Assembly (NCBI RefSeq): GCF_900103845.1
Contig: NZ_FNIJ01000015.1
Span: 1-64,000 of the forward strand
Direction: 5' to 3'
Length of the DNA: 64,000 nt
Origin: Pseudomonas jinjuensis
GTDB taxonomy: Bacteria > Pseudomonadota > Gammaproteobacteria > Pseudomonadales > Pseudomonadaceae
Shown: positions 35,507-43,528 of the stretch, piece after piece
Numbering within the stretch: position 1 is the stretch's first letter
How the letters are laid out: each line of letters starts with the position of its first letter
Made by a program: the position numbers and the translations under genes
Notes under the pieces: model-generated
What the model saw: the letters and a program-made list of their open reading frames with translations, nothing else
The model's database searches: none
What the model was told of the DNA's origin: nothing

Positions 35507-36055
35507 ATGCAGTTCTACATCGAGTCCATGCTCTACAACGCCAGCCAGCTGTTCATGTTCCCGGTATTGCTGGCGGTGTTCCTGCTGTTCCTCTACGCCT
35601 TCTACGCGCTGGGCTGCTTCCTCTGGCAGGCCCGCCAGCGCCGGAGCGGCGATGCGCGCGGCTTCGACCTGCTCGCCAGCTGGCGCGGCGATCCGCAGAT
35701 GAGCGCCGAAGCCCTGGAGACCCTGGCGTTCAGGCGCCTGGAAACCCCGCGCATCGTCACCCGGGTGACGCCCATGCTCGGCCTGGTCGCCACCATGATC
35801 CCCATGGGCCCCGCATTGAAGTCGCTGGCCGGAGGCCAGCTGGCCGAGGTCAGCGACAACCTCACCGTGGCCTTTTCCGCGGTCATCCTCGCGTTGGTCG
35901 CCGCTTCGCTGACCTACTGGGTGGTCAACGTGCGGCGCCGCTGGTACGCCGAGGAACTGGTGCAGATCGAGCGCGACAAGTCCCACGGCGCCGGTTCCGG
36001 CTTGCGCGTCGCCTGGGATGCGGCGGTCCACGACCTGGCCAGGGAGCATGAGTGA
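35507..36055 (+). CDS. MotA/TolQ/ExbB-like proton channel subunit (HmuU-like)
   Basis: The 182-residue inner-membrane protein has three helices: LFMFPVLLAVFLLFLYAFYA (about 14-33), one at about 85-105, and VAFSAVILALVAASLTYWVV (about 130-150). The TRVTPMLGLVATMIPMGPAL stretch is the ExbB/TolQ pore signature. CAGGAG precedes the ATG. It overlaps the next gene by one base. With the DUF2149 protein it should form a dedicated proton-driven motor for the CobN-like protein or the receptor, separate from the cell's general ExbBD. Confidence 0.85.
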   Translation: MQFYIESMLYNASQLFMFPVLLAVFLLFLYAFYALGCFLWQARQRRSGDARGFDLLASWRGDPQMSAEALETLAFRRLETPRIVTRVTPMLGLVATMIPMGPALKSLAGGQLAEVSDNLTVAFSAVILALVAASLTYWVVNVRRRWYAEELVQIERDKSHGAGSGLRVAWDAAVHDLAREHE

Positions 36056-36366
36056 TGAGCCTGAAGCTGCTGGAAGACGCCGAAGCCGACGACCCGATCC
36101 TCTCGGTGGTCAACCTGATCGACGTGTTCCTGGTGATCATCGCCGCGTTGCTGCTGGCGGTGGCGAACAATCCGCTCAACCCCTTCAGCCACGACGATGT
36201 CACGGTGATCACCAATCCCGGCAAGCCGGACATGCAGATCATGGTCAAGGAAGGGCAGAAGCTGGAGCACTACAAGGCCAGCGGCGACATCGGCCAGGGC
36301 GAGGGCGCCAAGGCCGGGGTCGCCTACCGGCTCAAGGATGGCTCGATGGTGTACGTGCCGGAGTAG
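36055..36366 (+). CDS. DUF2149 protein, ExbD-like channel partner (HmuV-like)
   Basis: The 103-residue protein has one membrane helix, VVNLIDVFLVIIAALLLAVA (about 19-38), with an Asp at its start in the place of the essential ExbD aspartate. A small periplasmic part, IMVKEGQKLEHYKASGDIGQ, follows. The ATG overlaps the previous stop as TGATG, with AGGGAG 8 bases upstream; a GTG at 36052 is the alternative. DUF2149 proteins nearly always follow an ExbB-like gene next to CobN-like genes. The proton-coupling role is inferred from this. Confidence 0.82.
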   Translation: MSLKLLEDAEADDPILSVVNLIDVFLVIIAALLLAVANNPLNPFSHDDVTVITNPGKPDMQIMVKEGQKLEHYKASGDIGQGEGAKAGVAYRLKDGSMVYVPE

Positions 36367-36417
36367 GGCTTCGCCATTGTCGTACTGCCGCCTGTCATGG
36401 GCGGCAGAGGAGTGGAA

Positions 36418-36603
36418 ATGAACGAGCGACACAGGCAGCGGGAGGGAATCGAGCCCGACAGGCTGCCGAAGGACCGGTCCCGGCGCCGCTGCATCCCCAG
36501 CCGCACGCTGCTGGGAGACGCCAGGGAACTGGTGATCGAACACGAGGGGGTCGAGTACGTGCTGCGCCTGACCCGGCAGAACAAGCTGATCCTGACGAAG
36601 TGA
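36418..36603 (+). CDS. hemP: Hemin uptake protein HemP
   Basis: This 61-residue protein has the full HemP core: RCIPSRTLLGDARELVIEHE followed by GVEYVLRLTRQNKLILTK. HemP proteins accompany heme-uptake genes and in some bacteria are needed for heme use or act as an activator of the heme receptor gene. AGAGGAG precedes the ATG at 36418. It ends the operon and is the strongest sign that the whole locus handles heme. Confidence 0.9.
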   Translation: MNERHRQREGIEPDRLPKDRSRRRCIPSRTLLGDARELVIEHEGVEYVLRLTRQNKLILTK

Positions 36604-36640
36604 GCCGCATTGCAGGAGTCAGCTTGCTGGCGAACCTGGC

Positions 36641-36663
36641 GTAGGAGCGGGCCATGCCCGCGA
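36641..36663. repeat. REP-like palindrome
   Basis: GTAGGAGCGGGCCATGCCCG followed by CGA, in the orientation opposite to the copies at 5.9 and 20.3 kb. It separates the convergent hemP and ptrB genes. Confidence 0.85.
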
Positions 36664-36673
36664 CCGGCGGGTG

Positions 36674-38728
36674 TCAGCCCGCCAACCCCAGCACCTTCAG
36701 CAGGAACGCATACTCCAGCGCCACATCCTTCAGCCCCTGGTAGCGCCCGCTCATGCCGCCGTGGCCGGCGCCGAGGTCGGTCTTGAGCAGCAGCAGGTGG
36801 TTGTCGGTCTTGCTGGCGCGCAGCTTGGCTACCCACTTGGCGGCTTCCCAGTACTGCACCCGGGTGTCGTTGTAGCCGGCCACCACCAGCAGCGCCGGGT
36901 AGTCCTGGGCGCAGACGTTCTCGTAGGGCGCGTAGCCCCTGATCCGCTCGTGCACCTCCGGTTCCTGCGGGTTGCCCCATTCGTCGTACTCGGTGACGGT
37001 GAGCGGCAGCTCGGGGTCGAGCATGGTGTTGAGCACGTCGACGAAGGGCACCTCGGCGATGGCCGCGGCGAACAGCCTGGGTCGCTGGTTGAGCACCGCG
37101 CCGATCAGCAGGCCGCCGGCGCTGCCGCCGCTGATGGCGAGTTGCGCCGGCGTGCTGTAGCCCTCGGCGCAGAGGTGTTCGGCGCAGGCGATGAAGTCGC
37201 CGAAGGTGTTCTGCTTGTGCTCCAGCTTGCCGGCGCGGTACCAGGCCTCGCCCAGCTCGCCGCCGCCGCGCACGTGGGCGATGGCGAAGACGAAGCCGCG
37301 CTCCAGCAGGCTCAGGCGGGCGTGGGAGAACCAGGGGTCGAGGCATTCGCCGTAGGCGCCATAGCCGTACAGGTAGAGCGGCGCCGGGGAGCCGTTGGCG
37401 ACGGCGTCCAGCACCTCGCGGCGGGCCACCAGGCTGATCGGCACCTGCACGCCGTCCGCCGCCTGCGCCCACAGGCGCCGGCTGAGGTAGGCGTCGGCGT
37501 CGAACGGGCCTTCCACCGGGGTTTCCTTGAGCACCTTCTGCTCGCCGCTGACCAGGTCGAGCTGGCGGATCTGCGCCGGGCGGTTCAGCGCCTCGTAGCG
37601 CAGGCGGGTCACCGGGCTGTCGAATTCCAGGCTGTCCTGCACGTAGAGGTTGTAGGCCGCGTCCGGCAGTTCGATGCGCCGCGGCTGCTGGCCCCAGGCG
37701 CGCACCTCGACGATCGGCAGGCCGCCTTCGCGCAGGCTCAGGGTGTAGGCGCCGGCGCTCAGGCTGACGCCTTCCAGCATCACCTCGTCGCGGTGGCCGA
37801 TCAGCTCCTGCCAGCGTTCGCGTTGCGGCTGCGCCTCGCCGGCGTGGTAGAGGGCGAAGTTGATACCGCTCTGGTTGCTGCGGATCAGCCACGCCCACTC
37901 GCCGTCGAGGCGGCCGTGGTCCGGGTAGTACTCGTGATCCTCCTCGCGCGGCGCGAAGCAGCGGAAGGCCTCCTGCGGCGTGTCCGCATCGAGATGCCAG
38001 GCCTCGCTGGTGGTCTTGCTGTTCAGCAGCAGGATCAGCTGGCGCTCGGAACTGGAGCGGTAGCAGTGCAGGAAGAAGCGCCCGTCGGTCTCCTCGAATA
38101 CCAGTTCGGCGCCTTCCTCGCCAAGGCGGTGGCGGTACAGCTTGTGCGGGCGGTGGGTGTCGTCCAGTTCGCCGAAGAACAGCGTGCGGCTGTCGTTGGC
38201 CCAGGTCATGCTGCCGTCGCAGTCCTCGAAGGGCAGGGCGCGCAGCGTGCCGTCGGCGAGGTCCTTGACGTACAGCCGGTAGATTTCGTCGCCGCTGGTG
38301 TCGAGGCTGTAGGCGAGCAGCGAATGGTCCGGGCTGATGCTGAAGGCGCCGACCGACAGGTAGCCGTCGCCGGCCAGGGCGTTGGGGTCGAGCAGCAGCT
38401 GCTCGGCCGCGGTATCCACCGTCAGCGAGCCGTCCGCCGGGCGCGGGCAGCGGTAGTGGCGCGGGTATTCGTCGCCGGCGGTGGTGCGCTGGTAGTACAG
38501 CCACGGGCCCCAGGGCGTGGGCAGCGACAGGTCGGTCTCGCGGATACGGCCCTTGATCTCCTGGAACAGCTGCTCGCGCAGGTCCGCCTGGCCCGCCAGG
38601 CATTCCTCCAGGTAGGCGTTCTCCGCCCGCAGGTAGTCGAGCACGTCCGCCGCGTCGCGGTTTTCCAGCCAGGCGTAGGGATCGGCGGCGGCTTCACGGC
38701 GGGCGATGGGAGGCTGGGGTATGGACAT
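36674..38728 (-). CDS. ptrB: Oligopeptidase B (protease II)
   Basis: The 684-residue S9A serine peptidase cleaves after Arg/Lys in short peptides, in the cytoplasm. An N-terminal beta-propeller (about 70-400) is followed by the alpha/beta-hydrolase domain. The nucleophile lies in [12 protein letters not shown], the Asp in [15 protein letters not shown] and the His in [11 protein letters not shown]. The ATG at 38728 starts [20 protein letters not shown], which reaches the conserved DPYAWLE motif at once. A longer in-frame extension upstream has no support. Confidence 0.92.
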   Translation of the reverse strand: MSIPQPPIARREAAADPYAWLENRDAADVLDYLRAENAYLEECLAGQADLREQLFQEIKGRIRETDLSLPTPWGPWLYYQRTTAGDEYPRHYRCPRPADGSLTVDTAAEQLLLDPNALAGDGYLSVGAFSISPDHSLLAYSLDTSGDEIYRLYVKDLADGTLRALPFEDCDGSMTWANDSRTLFFGELDDTHRPHKLYRHRLGEEGAELVFEETDGRFFLHCYRSSSERQLILLLNSKTTSEAWHLDADTPQEAFRCFAPREEDHEYYPDHGRLDGEWAWLIRSNQSGINFALYHAGEAQPQRERWQELIGHRDEVMLEGVSLSAGAYTLSLREGGLPIVEVRAWGQQPRRIELPDAAYNLYVQDSLEFDSPVTRLRYEALNRPAQIRQLDLVSGEQKVLKETPVEGPFDADAYLSRRLWAQAADGVQVPISLVARREVLDAVANGSPAPLYLYGYGAYGECLDPWFSHARLSLLERGFVFAIAHVRGGGELGEAWYRAGKLEHKQNTFGDFIACAEHLCAEGYSTPAQLAISGGSAGGLLIGAVLNQRPRLFAAAIAEVPFVDVLNTMLDPELPLTVTEYDEWGNPQEPEVHERIRGYAPYENVCAQDYPALLVVAGYNDTRVQYWEAAKWVAKLRASKTDNHLLLLKTDLGAGHGGMSGRYQGLKDVALEYAFLLKVLGLAG

Positions 38729-38815
38729 GCTGGCTCCTGGTGGGGGGTAAAGGGCGCACCCGCGGGGAAAAGCGGCTATCATAGTCGCCCCTCCGCCGCC
38801 ATCGCACGCACGCGC

Positions 38816-39277
38816 ATGAACGAACAAGATTACCTGCTCGCCTGGGGTGTCTACCTCGTGGCCGCTCTCGGCCTGACCCTGGTCTGCTTCCTGGCGACCG
38901 GCTGGATGTGGCGCTACCTGCGCGAGCCGCTGCGGATCGTCGCCGTCGTGCTGCTGTTCACGCCGACTCCGGTGGACCCGGCGAACAACCTCTACGCCCC
39001 GGCCATCGCCATCACCGCGCTGGACATCCTGTTCAAGATAGGCAACAACGCCTGGCGTGCGGTTTCCGATCTGGCGCTGGTCACCCTGCTGGCCTTCGTG
39101 CTCTATCTGATTTTCGTCGCCATCCGCTGGCCCTTCCAGCAGCGCGCCCGCAAAAAGGCCCGCGACGAGGCCGCCGCGAAAACCGACGAACCGACCATGC
39201 GCCAGCTGATGCAGCCGGCGCTGATGCCGGACGCCGACACCAGCAACGGCCGCGCCCGCATCGAACCGCGTCTCTGA
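38816..39277 (+). CDS. Hypothetical inner-membrane protein
   Basis: The 153-residue protein has three or four hydrophobic helices: YLLAWGVYLVAALGLTLVCF, then IVAVVLLFTPTPV, then LVTLLAFVLYLIFVAIRW. A charged cytoplasmic tail (RARKKARDEAAAKTDEPTMR) follows. No family name is recognised. It is divergent from ptrB with an 87-bp gap. A similar gene sits beside the oligopeptidase in P. aeruginosa from memory. Confidence 0.75.
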   Translation: MNEQDYLLAWGVYLVAALGLTLVCFLATGWMWRYLREPLRIVAVVLLFTPTPVDPANNLYAPAIAITALDILFKIGNNAWRAVSDLALVTLLAFVLYLIFVAIRWPFQQRARKKARDEAAAKTDEPTMRQLMQPALMPDADTSNGRARIEPRL

Positions 39278-39377
39278 AACGCGCCTTGCGTCCCGCCGGG
39301 CGCGCGTCCAGCATTGATGAAAACACCCGCCGAATCCGCCCGGCGCGCCGTCTGCCGCGCCTGAGGAGAACTGAGCC

Positions 39378-40151
39378 ATGTGCGAACTGCTCGGCATGAG
39401 CGCCAACGTACCCACCGACATCGTCTTCAGCTTCACCGGGCTGATGCAGCGCGGCGGCGGCACCGGTCCGCACCGCGACGGCTGGGGCATCGCCTTCTAC
39501 GAGGGGCGCGGCGTGCGGCTGTTCCAGGACCCGCGGGCGAGCATCGATTCGGAGGTGGCGCGGCTGGTGCAGAGCTACCCGATCAAGAGCGAGACGGTGA
39601 TCGGCCACATCCGCCAGGCCAACGTCGGCCGGGTCAGCCTGGCCAACACCCACCCCTTCGTCCGCGAGCTCGGCGGGCGCTACTGGACCTTCGCCCACAA
39701 CGGCCAGCTGGCGGATTTCCAGCCGCAGCCCGGCTGGTACCGGCCGGTGGGCGACACCGACAGCGAGGCGGCCTTCTGCGACCTGCTCAACCGCGTGCGC
39801 CGCGCCTTTCCCGAGCCGGTGCCGGTGGAAGTGCTGCTGCCGATCCTGGTCGGCGCCTGCAACGACTACCGGCAGAAGGGCGTGTTCAACTGCCTGCTCA
39901 GCGACGGCGACTGGCTGTTCACCTTCTGCACCAGCAAGCTGGCCTGGATCACCCGCCGCGCGCCGTTCGGCCCGGCGCGGCTCAGGGATGCGGATGTCAC
40001 CGTGGATTTCCAGGCGGAAACCACGCCGGACGACGTGGTCACGGTGATCGCCACCGAGCCCCTGACCGACAACGAGAACTGGAACCTGCAGCAGAGCGGC
40101 GAGTGGATGCTCTGGTGGAGAGGGGAGATCGTCGACCAGGGCCGCGTCTGA
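39378..40151 (+). CDS. Class II glutamine amidotransferase (YafJ family)
   Basis: The 257-residue protein has the Ntn nucleophile Cys2 (MCELLGMSANVPTD), the Arg-containing HRDGWGIAFYEG and the FAHNGQLADF loop of class II amidotransferase domains. No synthase domain is attached, as in YafJ. It would hydrolyse glutamine or a gamma-glutamyl compound; the substrate is unknown. GAGGAGA lies about 10 bases before the ATG. The next gene follows after 128 bp on the same strand. Confidence 0.9.
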   Translation: MCELLGMSANVPTDIVFSFTGLMQRGGGTGPHRDGWGIAFYEGRGVRLFQDPRASIDSEVARLVQSYPIKSETVIGHIRQANVGRVSLANTHPFVRELGGRYWTFAHNGQLADFQPQPGWYRPVGDTDSEAAFCDLLNRVRRAFPEPVPVEVLLPILVGACNDYRQKGVFNCLLSDGDWLFTFCTSKLAWITRRAPFGPARLRDADVTVDFQAETTPDDVVTVIATEPLTDNENWNLQQSGEWMLWWRGEIVDQGRV

Positions 40152-40279
40152 GCGAGCACTGCCGCGCAGATCGAGACATCGCGACTTGCCAGCCCGCCAG
40201 GATCGGGCCAGCCTGAAAGCGTGCCTTCGTCCCGCAAGGGGGCGCGAGAAGGATCGGAACAAGAAGGGGGAGGACGATT

Positions 40280-40804
40280 ATGCTGCGCAGTTACATCCGC
40301 CTGGTGCTGTTCGCCCTCGGCCTGCTGGTGGCCGTGCAGGTTCCGGGCTTCATCAAGGACTACGGGCTGCGCCTGGATGCCCACCGGCTGGAGGCCGTGC
40401 AGGCGCTGAAGGGCTTCGAGGACAGCGCCGCGCGTTTTTTCGACGGCGACCTGAACGCCCTGCTGGCGCACTACCGGAGCAGCGCCGACCCGGTGTTCCA
40501 GCGCGACGCCGACAACATCGAGGTGCTGATGCGCCGGGCGCGCCTGTTCGAGCGCGAATGGCAGGCCCTGCAGGGCCCCTGGTACTCCCGCGCCTGGCAC
40601 CTGGCCGCCTCGCCGAACCGCGAGTTGCTGCAGGAAACCCTCGACAACTACAGCTACCAGCTGGTGCTGGCGCCGGAAGCCATCGCCTGGGGCCTGGCCG
40701 GCGGGCTGCTGCTGGCGTGGCTCGCCGAACTGCTGATCGTCTCGGCCGGCGCGCTGATCGGCGCCGGCGGCAATCGGCGGATGGCGCGGCGGCACTGGGT
40801 CTGA
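40280..40804 (+). CDS. DUF2937 family membrane protein
   Basis: The 174-residue protein has an N-terminal helix (LVLFALGLLVAVQVPGF), a helical middle (GFEDSAARFFDGDLNALLAH) and a C-terminal helix pair around AIAWGLAGGLLLAWLAELL. This layout is that of DUF2937, an uncharacterised inner-membrane family. GGGGGAGG precedes the ATG. It converges with the LysR gene, 10 bp away. Confidence 0.75.
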   Translation: MLRSYIRLVLFALGLLVAVQVPGFIKDYGLRLDAHRLEAVQALKGFEDSAARFFDGDLNALLAHYRSSADPVFQRDADNIEVLMRRARLFEREWQALQGPWYSRAWHLAASPNRELLQETLDNYSYQLVLAPEAIAWGLAGGLLLAWLAELLIVSAGALIGAGGNRRMARRHWV

Positions 40805-40814
40805 AACGCGGCCG

Positions 40815-41708
40815 CTAGGCTGCGCTGCGCACCAGCAAGCCCTGCTCCCGCTCGCACAGCTCCAACAGGAAGTCCCACACCAGCCGCAGGCGCACCGAAC
40901 GGTGCAGCTCGCGGCGGGTGCACATCCAGTATTCCCGCTCGATGAATTCCTCCCGCAGCACCGGCACCAGCAGCGGATCGCGCAGGCCCATGAACTGCGG
41001 CAGGATCGCCAGGCCGACGCCGGCCTGTGCCGCCTGCTGCTGGGCGACCACGCTGGTGCTGCGGAACACCACCTGCGGATGGCGGCAGAAGCTGTGGTGG
41101 AACATCAGCTCCTGGCTGAACAGCAGGTCGTCGACGTAGCCGATCCACAGGTGCCTGCACAGATCATCGCGGTCGCGCAGCGGCGGCGCCTGCTCCAGAT
41201 AGGCCGGGCTGGCGAACAGGCTCAGGCGGTAGCGGGTCAGGCGGCGGCTGATCACCAGGTCGGCGTTTGGCCGCTCCAGGGTGATGGCGATGTCCGCCTC
41301 GCGGTTGGTGATGCTGACGAAGCGCGGCACCGACACCAGCTCCACTTCCAGCCCCGGATAGCGGCGCATCAGCTCGGCCAGGCGCGGCGCGAGGAACAGG
41401 CTGCCCAGCCCCTCGGTGACGCCGATGCGCACCTGTCCCAGCGGCGCGATGCCCTGGCTCATTTCCTCCTGGGCGAGCAGGGCGGTGTTCTCCATCGCCT
41501 CGGCGTGCTTGAGCAGCGCCTGCCCGGCCGGGGTGAGCTGGTAGCCGCCGGTGTGCTGGGCGAACAGCTGGGTGCCGAGGTCGCGCTCGATGTTCTCGAT
41601 ATGCCGCGCCACCGTGGCGTGGGTGGTGTTCAGGCGCTTGGCGGTGGTGAGCAGGCGGCCGCTGCGGTGCAGTTCCAGGAAGTAACGCAGGTCGTTCCAG
41701 TCGAACAT
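40815..41708 (-). CDS. LysR-family transcriptional regulator
   Basis: The 297-residue regulator has a helix-turn-helix in residues 18-37 (LTTAKRLNTTHATVARHIEN) and an effector domain from about 90. It is divergent from the GMC oxidoreductase gene. A perfect inverted repeat with LysR-box form lies 16 bp before its start. It probably controls itself and the oxidoreductase-transporter pair; the effector is unknown. Confidence 0.9.
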   Translation of the reverse strand: MFDWNDLRYFLELHRSGRLLTTAKRLNTTHATVARHIENIERDLGTQLFAQHTGGYQLTPAGQALLKHAEAMENTALLAQEEMSQGIAPLGQVRIGVTEGLGSLFLAPRLAELMRRYPGLEVELVSVPRFVSITNREADIAITLERPNADLVISRRLTRYRLSLFASPAYLEQAPPLRDRDDLCRHLWIGYVDDLLFSQELMFHHSFCRHPQVVFRSTSVVAQQQAAQAGVGLAILPQFMGLRDPLLVPVLREEFIEREYWMCTRRELHRSVRLRLVWDFLLELCEREQGLLVRSAA

Positions 41709-41724
41709 TGATGGGCTCCGTGGC

Positions 41725-41740
41725 TGTTAGAAAACTAACA
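41725..41740. promoter_or_regulatory. Putative LysR-type operator
   Basis: TGTTAG-AAAA-CTAACA is a perfect inverted repeat with the T-N11-A form, in the divergent gap between the LysR gene and the GMC gene. A second palindrome, AAACGTACGTTT, lies at 41753-41764 toward the GMC promoter and could be an activation site. Confidence 0.65.
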
Positions 41741-41822
41741 ACAGCTGACCCGAAACGTACGTTTTTTTATCGCCAGCGAGCTACTAGCCTCTAGTCGCAT
41801 AACAAGAACGAGGCTCCAGGCA

Positions 41823-43463
41823 ATGGATTCGCATGACTACATCATCGTCGGCGCAGGCCCCGCTGGCTGTCTGCTCGCCAACCGGCTTTCGGCCGACCCC
41901 GCCAACCGCGTGCTGCTGCTGGAAGCCGGCGGTCCGGACAACTACCCCTGGATCCATATCCCCGTTGGCTATCTCTACTGCATCGGCAATCCGCGCACCG
42001 ACTGGTGCTTCGACACCGAATCCGTACCCGGTCTGGCCGGCCGCGCGCTGAAGTACCCGCGCGGCAAGGTGCTCGGCGGCTGCTCGTCGATCAACGGGAT
42101 GATCTACATGCGCGGCCAGTCCCGCGACTACGACGGCTGGGCCGCCGGGGGCAATCCCGGCTGGGCCTGGAACGACCTGCTGCCGCTGTTCCTGAAGATG
42201 GAAGACCACTTCTCCGGCGGCAACGCGCTGCACGGCGCTGGCGGCGAGTGGCGGGTGGAGCGCCAGCGGCTGTCCTGGGCGATCCTCGACGCCTTCCGCG
42301 AGGCGGCGGCGCAGAGCGGAATCGCCCCGGTGGACGACTTCAACGGCGGCGACAACGAAGGCTGCGGCTACTTCCAGGTCAACCAGCGCGGCGGCGTGCG
42401 CTGGAACGCCTCGAAAGCCTTCCTCCGGCCGATCGCCAAGCGCCCCAACCTGAACGTGCTGACCGGCGTCGAGGCCGAGCGGCTGATCCTGGAAAACGGC
42501 CGCGCCAGCGGGCTGGTGGTGAGCGGGCAGGGTGGCCGCCGCGAACTGCGCGCCCGCCGCGAGGTGATCCTCTGCGCCGGCGCCATCGGTTCGCCGGCCA
42601 TCCTGCAGCGCTCCGGCATAGGTCCGCGCGCGCTGCTGGAACGTCTCGGCATTGGCGTACGACACGAGCTGGCGGGCGTCGGCGGCAACCTGCAGGACCA
42701 CCTGCAGCTGCGCCTGATCTACCGCATCAGCGGCGCGCCCTCGTTGAACAAGATCGCCTCGACCCCCTGGGGCAAGCTGGGCATGGGCCTGGAGTACCTG
42801 TTCAGGCGCAGCGGACCGCTGTCCATGGCGCCGAGCCAGCTGGGCGCCTTCGCCAGGTCCGATCCGTCGCAGCCCTCGGCCAACCTCGAATACCACGTGC
42901 AGCCGCTGTCGCTGGAGCGCTTCGGCGAGCCGCTGCACGACTTCCCGGCCTTCACCGCCTCGGTCTGCGATCTGCGCCCGCTGAGCCGCGGCACCGTGCA
43001 GATCCGTTCCGCCGACCTGCGCGACAAGCCGGCGATCCAGCCCAACTACCTCAGCCACCCGCAGGACCTCAGGGTCGCCGCCGACGCCATCCGCCTGACC
43101 CGGCGCATCGCCGCCGCCCCGGCGCTGGCGCGCTTCCGCCCGGAAGAGTTCAAGCCGGGGCCGGACTACCACAGCGAGGAAGACCTGCAGCGCGCCGCCG
43201 CGCAGATCGGCACCACCATCTTCCACCCGGCCGGCACCTGCCGCATGGGGCAGGGCGCCGACGCGGTGGTCGACAGCCAGCTGCGCGTACACGGCATCCC
43301 CGGCCTGCGCATCGCCGACGCCTCGATCATGCCGACCCTGACCTCGGGCAACAGCTGCTCGCCGGTGCTGGTGATCGCCGAGAAGGCGGCGCAGATGATC
43401 CTCGCCGACCCGGCGCGGGATGCGCAGGTGATCGGCCGGCCGGCGGAGGTGGCCGTTTCATGA
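41823..43463 (+). CDS. GMC-family FAD-dependent alcohol/choline dehydrogenase
   Basis: The 546-residue flavoprotein has the FAD-binding motif DYIIVGAGPAGCLLANRLSA, GMC signature 1 in YPRGKVLGGCSSINGMIYMR and signature 2 in GAIGSPAILQRSGIGP. The catalytic His lies in FHPAGTCRMG and an Asn in TSGNSCSPVLVIAEKAA. It oxidises an alcohol; choline, aliphatic alcohols or polyethylene glycol are known substrates of relatives. It is followed by an MHS-type transporter on the same strand (65 bp) and preceded by a divergent LysR gene, so it is a small inducible catabolic unit. Confidence 0.9.
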   Translation: MDSHDYIIVGAGPAGCLLANRLSADPANRVLLLEAGGPDNYPWIHIPVGYLYCIGNPRTDWCFDTESVPGLAGRALKYPRGKVLGGCSSINGMIYMRGQSRDYDGWAAGGNPGWAWNDLLPLFLKMEDHFSGGNALHGAGGEWRVERQRLSWAILDAFREAAAQSGIAPVDDFNGGDNEGCGYFQVNQRGGVRWNASKAFLRPIAKRPNLNVLTGVEAERLILENGRASGLVVSGQGGRRELRARREVILCAGAIGSPAILQRSGIGPRALLERLGIGVRHELAGVGGNLQDHLQLRLIYRISGAPSLNKIASTPWGKLGMGLEYLFRRSGPLSMAPSQLGAFARSDPSQPSANLEYHVQPLSLERFGEPLHDFPAFTASVCDLRPLSRGTVQIRSADLRDKPAIQPNYLSHPQDLRVAADAIRLTRRIAAAPALARFRPEEFKPGPDYHSEEDLQRAAAQIGTTIFHPAGTCRMGQGADAVVDSQLRVHGIPGLRIADASIMPTLTSGNSCSPVLVIAEKAAQMILADPARDAQVIGRPAEVAVS

Positions 43464-43528
43464 CGACGTGCAACGGGTGTCGGGCGGCCGCCAGGCCGCA
43501 GCCAGAACAACAATAAGGAGACAGCGCA

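Noticed and set aside
36671-38815. Long plus-strand frame antisense to ptrB joining the 38816 gene
   Set aside because: Only the part from the ATG at 38816 looks like a protein. The upstream part is an antisense shadow of ptrB.
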